Positions 57,566 through 64,000 of a stretch of 64,000 nt of DNA are shown in pieces. Every line of letters begins with the position of its first letter. Position 1 is the stretch's first letter. The stretch is from Acetobacteraceae bacterium (GTDB taxonomy: Bacteria; Pseudomonadota; Alphaproteobacteria; Acetobacterales; Acetobacteraceae), in assembly GCA_024280945.1 (NCBI GenBank), contig JAMXLO010000100.1, positions 1-64,000 on the forward strand, given 5' to 3'. Position numbers and translations under genes: made by a program. The notes under the pieces were generated by a model. It saw only the letters and a program-made list of their open reading frames with translations. It was not told the origin of the DNA and made no database searches.

Positions 57566-58357
57566 ATGCTCACGGAACCCGTGCGAGGATCTACGCCTAA
57601 CCCCGACTGCGAGTGGACTGATGCAAACGCTCCCGAGGGCCAGCTCCCCAGTGCGCTGGTTGTTGATGACGATTCTGCCATGCAGCAAATGCTCAAAGGC
57701 TATCTTGAGCAACACAACGTCCGGGTTATCTCGGCGCTGCACAGACAAGAGGCGGGACGGCAACTCGCAACGAACAGCCCGGATATCGTCATCCTTGACC
57801 TCAGGCTCGGCCGCGATGACGGCCTCGATCTGCTCCGCCAAATCAGGGCACATTCTGACGTACCGGTGATCATCACTACGGGACACCGCCGTGATGAAAT
57901 CGACCGTGTCGTGGGACTTGAACTCGGAGCCGACGACTACATTACCAAGCCGTTCGGCCCGCGCGAACTTCTAGCGCGTATTCGCGCCGTCTTGCGCCGG
58001 CAAGAGCTGGGGCGCGGCGCCTGGCAGCGTGATCCCGAAGTCGGGCGCTACCAGTTTGGAGGCTGGCAACTGGACAGGCGCGCGCGGCGGCTGACCGATC
58101 CGAGCGGCGTTCCGGTCACTTTGACAAAAGGCGAATATGCCCTGCTCGTGGCATTCCTCGACGCACCAAGACGACCGCTTACCCGGGAACACCTTCTGCA
58201 AGCGACGCGTGTTCACGAGGACGTGTTCGACCGGAGCATCGATGTGCAGATCCTACGACTGCGGCGAAAACTGGAAACTGACCCCAGCGCGCCACGCATC
58301 ATTCAGACGGAGCGCGGCGTCGGCTACGTCTTTACCCTGCCCGTCGAGCATCGCTGA
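57566..58357 (+). CDS. VirG-like response regulator (OmpR family)
   Basis: The 263-residue regulator has a receiver domain with the acidic pocket VVDDD (33-36) and the phosphoacceptor Asp78 in VILDLRLGRDDGLDLL, the switch threonine in VIITTGHR and the lysine in ITKPFGPRELLARI. The C-terminal winged helix includes TLTKGEYALLVAFLDAPRRP and VFDRSIDVQILRLRRKLETD, which closely follows the VirG pattern (VYDRSIDVLILRLRRKLE in Agrobacterium VirG). A 30-residue N-terminal extension before the receiver also fits. ATG 57566 is chosen, nine bases after GGAG. The likely partner is the VirA-like kinase 1.6 kb downstream. Confidence 0.88.
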   Translation: MLTEPVRGSTPNPDCEWTDANAPEGQLPSALVVDDDSAMQQMLKGYLEQHNVRVISALHRQEAGRQLATNSPDIVILDLRLGRDDGLDLLRQIRAHSDVPVIITTGHRRDEIDRVVGLELGADDYITKPFGPRELLARIRAVLRRQELGRGAWQRDPEVGRYQFGGWQLDRRARRLTDPSGVPVTLTKGEYALLVAFLDAPRRPLTREHLLQATRVHEDVFDRSIDVQILRLRRKLETDPSAPRIIQTERGVGYVFTLPVEHR

Positions 58358-58680
58358 GCGTCGCCATGCCGTTAGCCATCATCCGGTGCGCTACATCTGT
58401 GACCTGAATGCCGATCGCTGGAATGCTTTCGCAATGCAGTACGGTCAGTCTCTCCCCCGGCATCCGGAGAGAGAACTTGATGCGATCGATGGTCAGGCCA
58501 GCCAGCGTATCCATGGAATCGCGTCGGGGGGCGCACGATGGCATTGCACCGACCAACCGGAGTTGGATCGCTAAAGCTATGTCGTGGCTGGTGACATCCG
58601 CCATTGAGGGTATGGCCGCTTACGGTGAAGCCATGTGTCCCTGCCTTGCTGATCTGCCGGATCGACAGGCGGAGCACGGA
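58358..58680. other. Gap between regulator and small protein, no supported gene
   Basis: Open frames exist on both strands (for instance minus 58604-58332, which overlaps the regulator by 26 bases), but none has a good start or recognisable motifs. The region must contain the promoter for the genes at 58681 and beyond. Confidence 0.4.
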
Positions 58681-58914
58681 ATGGGAAACCGTTCGTTGGT
58701 TCTCTTGGCACTTTCAAGCCAGGCGCAGCCAGACCAGGCAGTGCAGAAGCCGGCGCGATCGATGCTGCGCCGTCGTGTCAACGCTGGACTGTCGGGGCTT
58801 CTGTCGGGGGTCCACGCGGTGGGAAAGACGCGGAGGACGCCTGCATCATCCGACCTGGAAGTCCTCGACGAGAGGATATTGCGTGACGTCGACCTACCCC
58901 TACCTGATCGATGA
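58681..58914 (+). CDS. DUF1127-like small protein
   Basis: The 77-residue frame starts at ATG 58681, with GGAG 6 bases upstream. Its C-terminal part RTPASSDLEVLDERILRDVDLP resembles the DUF1127 signature (L-x-x-L-D-D-R-x-L-R-D-I-G-L), preceded by basic residues MLRRR. DUF1127 proteins in Alphaproteobacteria are small, often RNA-linked regulators of metabolism. The match is incomplete (DVDL instead of DIGL), so the call is tentative. It lies 27 bp before the peroxidase gene. Confidence 0.5.
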   Translation: MGNRSLVLLALSSQAQPDQAVQKPARSMLRRRVNAGLSGLLSGVHAVGKTRRTPASSDLEVLDERILRDVDLPLPDR

Positions 58915-58941
58915 CGTCGTATCGCAGGCCGATATCGAGGC

Positions 58942-59925
58942 ATGATAGCAGCGCCACTAGGACCGAACGCACCAATCATCGGACGCATAGCCCGGTGGTT
59001 GGTGTGGTTTGCCTTTGTATTGCCGATATTGAGCAACGACCAAACCGCCGAATCGGCATCCGTGCTGACTCCTCCCACTACTCCGACTATAGAAGCAGAG
59101 CCGATCACTCCTATTCCTCAGCCGCCCGTCGTCGATCCACTGAAGCTGGCGCTCGGCGAGCGCCTCTTCAATGATTCGCGTTTGTCACATAATCAAACGT
59201 TCTCATGCGCATCTTGTCATGACATTCACACCGATGGTGCCAACAGCAGCCATAGCGTGGAACCGAGGATGCCGTTCACGACGCTGACTGTGTTCAATGC
59301 AGCGTTGAATTTCCGTTTGGGCTGGCAGGGCAATTTCCGTAGCCTGGAGGCCCAAGCCAAGTCATCGATCGAAAACCCGGCTGGCATGGCGAGCAGCATT
59401 GAAGATGTACTCACAAGACTGAATGCCGATCCAACGATCGTCCAGCAGTTCGAACAAGCCTACGGGCGGGAACTGGACGAGGCAGGTATGCTGGATGCAA
59501 TAGCAACCTATGAGCGCTCACTGCTGACCCCCGACAGCCGTTTCGATCAGTGGCTGAAAGGCAATCAGACCGCTCTCACCATGGAGGAGCAGTCAGGGTA
59601 CAAGCTCTTCAAGTCACTTGGATGCGTATCCTGCCATCAGGGCGTGAACGTCGGAGGCAATCTGTACGAGCGGCACGGCATCTTTCACCCGCTCGCCTCG
59701 CGCGGGCCCGCAATTCTGCGCGTGCCGAGCCTGCGGAATGTGGCCGTGCTGGCTCCCTATTTTCATGACGGCAGCGCGCCAACGCTTGATGACGCGGTGC
59801 GAAAGATGGCGCGGGCGCAGCTTGATCAGACACTGACTGATGACCAGGTTGCGGCAATCACTGCCTTTCTCAGGACGCTGACTGGCAAGTACCGCGGCAC
59901 TCCGGTTGTTACGGATGTCCGATGA
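58942..59925 (+). CDS. Di-haem cytochrome c peroxidase family protein
   Basis: The 327-residue protein has an N-terminal membrane/signal segment (RIARWLVWFAFVLPIL, residues 15-30), a proline-rich linker and two haem c sites, CASCH at 89-93 and CVSCH at 228-232. Conserved neighbours are LALGERLFNDSRLSHNQTFS and LRVPSLRNVAVLAPYFHDGS. Enzymes of this family (CcpA/MauG) reduce hydrogen peroxide or oxidise protein residues in the periplasm. It has an RR/kinase system around it: the VirA-like kinase gene overlaps its end by four bases, an arrangement that points to a shared role in sensing. Confidence 0.92.
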   Translation: MIAAPLGPNAPIIGRIARWLVWFAFVLPILSNDQTAESASVLTPPTTPTIEAEPITPIPQPPVVDPLKLALGERLFNDSRLSHNQTFSCASCHDIHTDGANSSHSVEPRMPFTTLTVFNAALNFRLGWQGNFRSLEAQAKSSIENPAGMASSIEDVLTRLNADPTIVQQFEQAYGRELDEAGMLDAIATYERSLLTPDSRFDQWLKGNQTALTMEEQSGYKLFKSLGCVSCHQGVNVGGNLYERHGIFHPLASRGPAILRVPSLRNVAVLAPYFHDGSAPTLDDAVRKMARAQLDQTLTDDQVAAITAFLRTLTGKYRGTPVVTDVR

Positions 59926-62417
59926 GAGCAATCTACGCGACTGCGCTTGTACCAGTTCTGGTTGCACTGCTCACCTGGCTTTCTGTTCGCGCTATCAACA
60001 CCGGTGCAGAGCACTTCGATCAGGCGTTGAATGACCTCGACCGTTTTGCCGCCACTGAAGCGACACTTCGTAGCAATACACTCGCTGCACGGGCTGGACT
60101 GGTGCGCAACTACGATCCTTTGGTACGCGACGTGGATGAGTTGCACGCCTCAATCCGTCGCATTCGGATGATTCTGGCGGGCGGTCAAGAGGCGCAAGCC
60201 GCTATCGACAACCTGGCGGCGGCAGTCAAGCGGCAGGAGGAGCTGACAGAGCAATTCAAGAGCAACAATGCGCTGTTGCAGAATTCTCTTGCCTATTTCG
60301 CACGATTCAGCGCTTATCTGTGTGCACCCGATCAGGCGTATCCATTGGCACCGGCCGTCAGTGCGCTTGCTGTCGCCATGCTCCGCCTCACGCTCGATAC
60401 ATCTCCGACTGCTGCGCGAGATGTACAAGACCGACTGGATGAGCTAACAAAACGAGCCCTGCCATCCGACAATTCGCCGGCGGCGGCACTGCTGGCACAT
60501 GCCCGCCTACTTAGTGACCTGCTGCCAGCAACAGATGATACTTTGAAAGCGCTCGGTTCTGTGCCTTCCAAGCATGACCAGGACGCCTTGCATGCAATAC
60601 TAATAAAGCAGCAGCTTACCTCGCGCGAGACGGCACGTGAGTTTCGGCTGGTGCTGTACGTCGTCTCACTCTTGCTGCTCGGACTGGTCGTCTTTGTTGG
60701 CTGGCGCCTTAGGTCGCGTGCACGGGCCCTGCGTCGTAGGGCGGCCTTTGAGCACGTCCTGGCCGGAATTTCGATGAGCTTCGTCAGCGCGAGAGAGTCG
60801 GATATCGCCACAACCGTGACGCAGGCATTGGCAGCGATGGCGCAGTGGATTGGCGCTGACCGGGCCTATTTCCTGGTATCCGACGGGTCCGAGCAGACTT
60901 ACACCTGGTGTCGACCTGCCGTGTCGTTCCCGCCGGATTGGCCGGACCGCGCATTCGCATTCCTGTCGCTACTCGACTATCCAGCCTTCAACGCTCTCAT
61001 GCATATCCCGAATGTCGAGCGTCTTCCCCCCGGTGCATCGCGAGAGGCGACCGCCGCGGCTGACCTGAAAGAATGGGCATGCGTCTCTGCCAAAACACCC
61101 AACGGCGCGGAAGCACTGGTCGGCTTTGATGCCGTTAGCCAAACTTACCAGATGCGCGCCGGCGAGCTCGGCCTGCTGCGCATGGGACTGGACACCATAA
61201 TCAATGCACTTGGTCGGTTGTCTGTCGAAAGGGAGCGCACGCGACTTTCCTTCCGACTGGAGCAGGCGCGGCGTTTGGAAACTGTTGGAACACTTGCAAG
61301 CGGGGTGGCGCACAACTTCAACAATATCATTGGAGCGATCCTGGGATATGTCGAAACTGCCGCTGAACAGCAAGATTCGCCACGTATCCTTGATGAGATC
61401 CGACGGGCATGCGAACGCGCGCGCGACCTGGTGGACCAGATCCTCACCTATGCTGGGCGCCACGATGCACGAAACGCTGTGGACATCAAGATACTGATTG
61501 CCGAGACAACGACGCTACTGCGTGCCTCATTACCCGCCGAGGTCGAAATCGCGGTTTGTGAGACTGCCGAATCCATCTCCGTGCTTGGGGTCTCAACACA
61601 GCTGCAGCAGGCGGTACTAAATCTGTGTAACAACGCGGCGCAGGCAATGGACTATGCAGGCCGCATCAAGCTCAACAGCAGCCTGATCGACCTGGAAGAA
61701 TCGCGCCACCTTAGCCATGGGACACTCGGTCCGGGCCGCTATGTGTGCATCGCAGTGAGCGATAGCGGGCGGGGTATGGATCAGGCGATCATCGAGCGCC
61801 TTTTCGAGCCGTTCTTTACGACCCGGCCGACAGGCAACGGTCTTGGGCTCGCTACAACAGGCGAAATCATCCGCGAGCATGGCGGTGCGATCGAGGTGCA
61901 AAGTACCATTGGTCTGGGCAGCCGGATAGAGATTTGGCTGCCCAGCCTGGCTGCCGGAACGCCGCCGGTGAGCACCACGCTGCCATTTGGGCAGGGCGAA
62001 GTCGTATTGATGGTCGAGACCGATACTGAACAACTGCTTCGTGATGAGGAGATGTTGGCAGCGCTGGGCTACGAACCTGTAGGATTCAGCAGTGAGACCG
62101 CAGCCTGGGCTGCATCCGTGTCATCTTCCAGACGCTTCGATCTGATCCTTTTGAAACATACCACTTCCAGGCCCGAGGTTCTGGCACTCGCGACACGGCT
62201 GCATGAAGTCGCGCCCAATCTGCCCATATTGCTGGCGACGTCCTCGCATGATGAATTCGATGCCAACGAACTGTTGGAAGCGGGTATTGCAGACGTCGTC
62301 CATTCGCCACTCTCGGCCGTGGAAACGGCCGTTTCGTTGCGGGATTGCCTTCGGCGCAAGCTTTGGAATGAGGGTACGGACGATGATTACCGCTCGGCGG
62401 GTGCGCGCGTCACTTAG
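59922..62417 (+). CDS. VirA-like hybrid sensor histidine kinase
   Basis: The 831-residue kinase matches VirA in length and layout. Residues 5-23 form the first membrane helix and 244-262 the second, with a long helical periplasmic sensor domain between. A GAF-like linker (about 285-430) follows. The phosphorylated His464 lies in RLETVGTLASGVAHNFNNII, which corresponds to His474 of VirA. The ATP-binding part includes NLCNNAAQAMDYAGRI, SDSGRGMDQAIIERLFEPFF and NGLGLATTGEIIREHGGA. The C-terminal receiver-like part (about 690-815) has LILLKHTTSR where an aspartate is expected, so it is probably a pseudo-receiver. Overlap with the peroxidase gene suggests coupled expression. Confidence 0.9.
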   Translation: MRAIYATALVPVLVALLTWLSVRAINTGAEHFDQALNDLDRFAATEATLRSNTLAARAGLVRNYDPLVRDVDELHASIRRIRMILAGGQEAQAAIDNLAAAVKRQEELTEQFKSNNALLQNSLAYFARFSAYLCAPDQAYPLAPAVSALAVAMLRLTLDTSPTAARDVQDRLDELTKRALPSDNSPAAALLAHARLLSDLLPATDDTLKALGSVPSKHDQDALHAILIKQQLTSRETAREFRLVLYVVSLLLLGLVVFVGWRLRSRARALRRRAAFEHVLAGISMSFVSARESDIATTVTQALAAMAQWIGADRAYFLVSDGSEQTYTWCRPAVSFPPDWPDRAFAFLSLLDYPAFNALMHIPNVERLPPGASREATAAADLKEWACVSAKTPNGAEALVGFDAVSQTYQMRAGELGLLRMGLDTIINALGRLSVERERTRLSFRLEQARRLETVGTLASGVAHNFNNIIGAILGYVETAAEQQDSPRILDEIRRACERARDLVDQILTYAGRHDARNAVDIKILIAETTTLLRASLPAEVEIAVCETAESISVLGVSTQLQQAVLNLCNNAAQAMDYAGRIKLNSSLIDLEESRHLSHGTLGPGRYVCIAVSDSGRGMDQAIIERLFEPFFTTRPTGNGLGLATTGEIIREHGGAIEVQSTIGLGSRIEIWLPSLAAGTPPVSTTLPFGQGEVVLMVETDTEQLLRDEEMLAALGYEPVGFSSETAAWAASVSSSRRFDLILLKHTTSRPEVLALATRLHEVAPNLPILLATSSHDEFDANELLEAGIADVVHSPLSAVETAVSLRDCLRRKLWNEGTDDDYRSAGARVT

Positions 62418-62536
62418 CTGACGCACCATCCGGACAGGCTACCGCACATACGGTTCCGGACGACCCACGTTCCGGCGCCGCACGGCGTTGACGACGTCAT
62501 ACACAGCATTTCCTGGCGACAAAGCGGCCAGACCGG

Positions 62537-63031
62537 TCAGGTTGCCGCTTGGCCTGCTCGTGCCGTCTCAATCGTAGCAATGTCGATCCGGCGCATGGTC
62601 ATCATGGCTTCCATCGCCCGTTTCGCGGCGGCGCGATCAGGATCGTTCAGCGCGGCAATCAAAGCCCGCGGCACGATCTGCCAGGAAAAGCCCCACCGGT
62701 CCTTGCACCAGCCACACTCGCTTTCGCAGCCGCCGTTCTCGATGATCGCGCGCCAATAGCGGTCGGTTTCTGCCTGATCGTCGGTCATCACCTGAAAGCT
62801 GACCGCCTCGTTCGGCGTAAACGCGGGGCCACCATTCAGACCGACAAAGTCCTGGCCAAGTACGGTGAACTCGACGGTCAGCTCGTTACCCTGTTTCCCG
62901 CCAGGATAATCGGATGGAGAGTGCAGCGTTCGCCCAACATGGCTGCCGGGAAACGTGGCCGCGTAGAATTCCGCCGCCTTCCGCGCTTCTCCATGGTCGA
63001 ACCACAGACAGGTGACGATTTTTCCACCCAT
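62537..63031 (-). CDS. VOC-family protein (PhnB-like)
   Basis: The 164-residue protein starts at ATG 63031 ([20 protein letters not shown]); AAGGGAC lies just upstream, and the longer frame to 63073 is unlikely. It has the glyoxalase/bleomycin-resistance type paired beta-alpha-beta-beta-beta modules: [60 protein letters not shown]. The group is often annotated as PhnB or 3-demethylubiquinone methyltransferase, a misleading name; the true function is unknown, possibly a metal-dependent hydrolase or isomerase. It is alone and convergent with the kinase gene. Confidence 0.88.
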   Translation of the reverse strand: MGGKIVTCLWFDHGEARKAAEFYAATFPGSHVGRTLHSPSDYPGGKQGNELTVEFTVLGQDFVGLNGGPAFTPNEAVSFQVMTDDQAETDRYWRAIIENGGCESECGWCKDRWGFSWQIVPRALIAALNDPDRAAAKRAMEAMMTMRRIDIATIETARAGQAAT

Positions 63032-63488
63032 AAAAAGTCCCTTCACAGGGCTGACGATATCGTTCGATAGCAACGTCCATAACGCATGTCGACAAGGCTC
63101 AACTCAAGACTCGGTTATTGTGTTTCGTCAGGAGCGATCTTTCGTAACCTACTTTGGCTATCCCAGACCTAGCCTACCCATAGATCAGATCATTGTATGG
63201 ACCGATCGGTAACTGCTCCGTCGATCGAATCTATCAGAGGCGCCTCGCTTGTACATAAACGATCTCGTGATCAAGCGGCATGATCGCGAGTTCCATGAGG
63301 GCCGGGCCCCTCGGCCTGAAGAACACCCCAGGCTCTTCGTATGACCCGTCTTTCCTTCCTGTTGTCTTTGGTAATGGCACGATGGCGCGCCGCGAGGGAC
63401 CAATCGGCACAACAATCCGAGCATCTAACGATCTCGGGCAAGCATCACGCGAAACACTGGCACCCCGGTATCACGCCAGTCGATCCGC
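63032..63488. other. Non-coding stretch of about 450 bases
   Basis: No supported gene, RNA or repeat was found here. Several open frames cross but have no recognisable features. Confidence 0.4.
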
Positions 63489-63903
63489 TTGCAGATCACC
63501 GCGCTCGCCAAAAGAGGGAGAACAGACCTGGGCTACGTCGCACGATTATTGGCTGCTGTCAGCATTGGCATGCTGGTGACACTTCCGGCGCACGCCCAAC
63601 TCATTGGTTACTATCCGTTCAGTTCTGATGCCCTGTCGCTGAGCAACGATGACTTCATGCGCATGATCGACGCAGCCAATAGGTTGATGGTGCGGCCGCC
63701 ATCCCGGTGGGTGCAACAACAAGCTGGCGAAACGAGCGGGCCGGCTCTGCCGGACCATCCGCGTGACGCGTACTTTCCGGTACGACTCCATGCTTTGCCA
63801 CAGGTTGGTCTATGAGACGACGCCAGCGGGCACACCGCCAGCCAACCGCACCACCCTCGATTGGTGCAACACCAGAGACGGATGGAAGATCTCGCCATCA
63901 TAG
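63489..63903 (+). pseudogene. Small exported protein, frameshifted
   Basis: A TTG-started frame gives a signal peptide (ARLLAAVSIGMLVTLPAHA) and then QLIGYYPFSSDALSLSNDDF with RMIDAANRLMVRPPSRW. Near 63750-63780 the coding pattern moves one frame on, where RYDSMLCHRLVYETTPAGTP and LDWCNTRDGWKISPS-stop (63903) follow; the ending with a WCxxxxGWKI motif is usual for a family of small periplasmic surface-antigen-like proteins. Read separately, neither part is complete. One indel explains it; whether decay or a sequence error cannot be told. It lies close to the right window edge. Confidence 0.5.
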
Positions 63904-64000
63904 ATCTCCGGGATTTAGGGTCCACCGCTAGCCAGATGCCACGTCGCCCCAGTCCTGGGCGCGTCATCAAAGGTCTTGAACTCGTCCAGGATGTGGGCCG

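Noticed and set aside
58332-58604. Minus-strand frame of 90 codons with LTIDRIKFSLRMPGERLTVL
   Set aside because: It overlaps the end of the response regulator gene and has no binding site; some phrases look protein-like but no family was recognised.
63904-64000. Possible gene end on the minus strand at the right edge
   Set aside because: Two minus-strand frames are open into the edge (one reads HILDEFKTFDDAPRTG), but too little is visible to assign a family.

Overview
The window looks like a chromosomal segment of a GC-rich alphaproteobacterium, plausibly a member of the Acetobacteraceae or relatives. The evidence is the stand-alone F1 ATP synthase operon atpHAGDC (20885-15859, minus strand) with no F0 genes beside it, the order fabI-aroC, and short palindromic repeats of alphaproteobacterial type between genes. 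The family-level assignment is an inference; only the class-level one is well supported. No rRNA, tRNA or CRISPR array was seen.

Left flank (1-13.5 kb) is accessory and partly decayed. It starts with the N-terminal end of an IS5-family transposase cut by the window edge, then an HdeD-like membrane gene and an MFS transporter, each carrying two single-base frameshifts. An intact MarC-type membrane protein and an intact two-gene RND efflux pump (adaptor and permease) follow. Next come a twice-frameshifted FAD monooxygenase and about 3.6 kb of low coding density that holds one small membrane protein and several tiny ORFs. A cluster of hairpins, two of them minus-strand terminators, closes this part.

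The central core (13.5-26.1 kb) holds a C-terminally truncated amidase, a PatB/MalY-type C-S lyase and atpCDGAH (all minus strand), then a Phd/PIN toxin-antitoxin pair, fabI, aroC, an unrecognised protein, a 49-residue ORF and tlyA. From 26.2 to 31.6 kb an HxlR regulator heads a tightly packed efflux operon (EmrA-like, EmrB-like, an SDR, a DsbA-fold isomerase, a ketopantoate reductase). A DyP peroxidase and a molybdopterin oxidoreductase follow.

From 35.1 to 56.7 kb lies a catabolic island, all of it apparently intact: acyl-CoA dehydrogenase divergent from an HxlR-SCP2 regulator, enoyl-CoA hydratase, two type-2 malate/lactate dehydrogenases, an M20 amidohydrolase, an LLM-type oxidoreductase, an Asp-box propeller protein, a complete branched-chain-amino-acid-type ABC importer, a CoA-ester lyase overlapping a class III CoA transferase, an E1 alpha/beta pair without E2 or E3, a second ABC binding protein, and a two-lobed protein of unrecognised family next to an acetolactate-synthase-like TPP enzyme. 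Together they could import a small acid or amide, activate it with CoA and cleave it; the substrate is unknown.

The right flank (56.7-64 kb) holds the broken remains of an RND adaptor, a VirG-like response regulator, a DUF1127-like small protein, a di-haem cytochrome c peroxidase whose gene overlaps that of a VirA-like sensor kinase, a VOC protein and a frameshifted exported protein. The most interesting items are the duplicated SHGG protein with its TPP partner (54.1-56.7 kb), the VirA/VirG-like system coupled to a cytochrome c peroxidase, palindromic elements sitting exactly in operon spacers, and the candidate HxlR operators.
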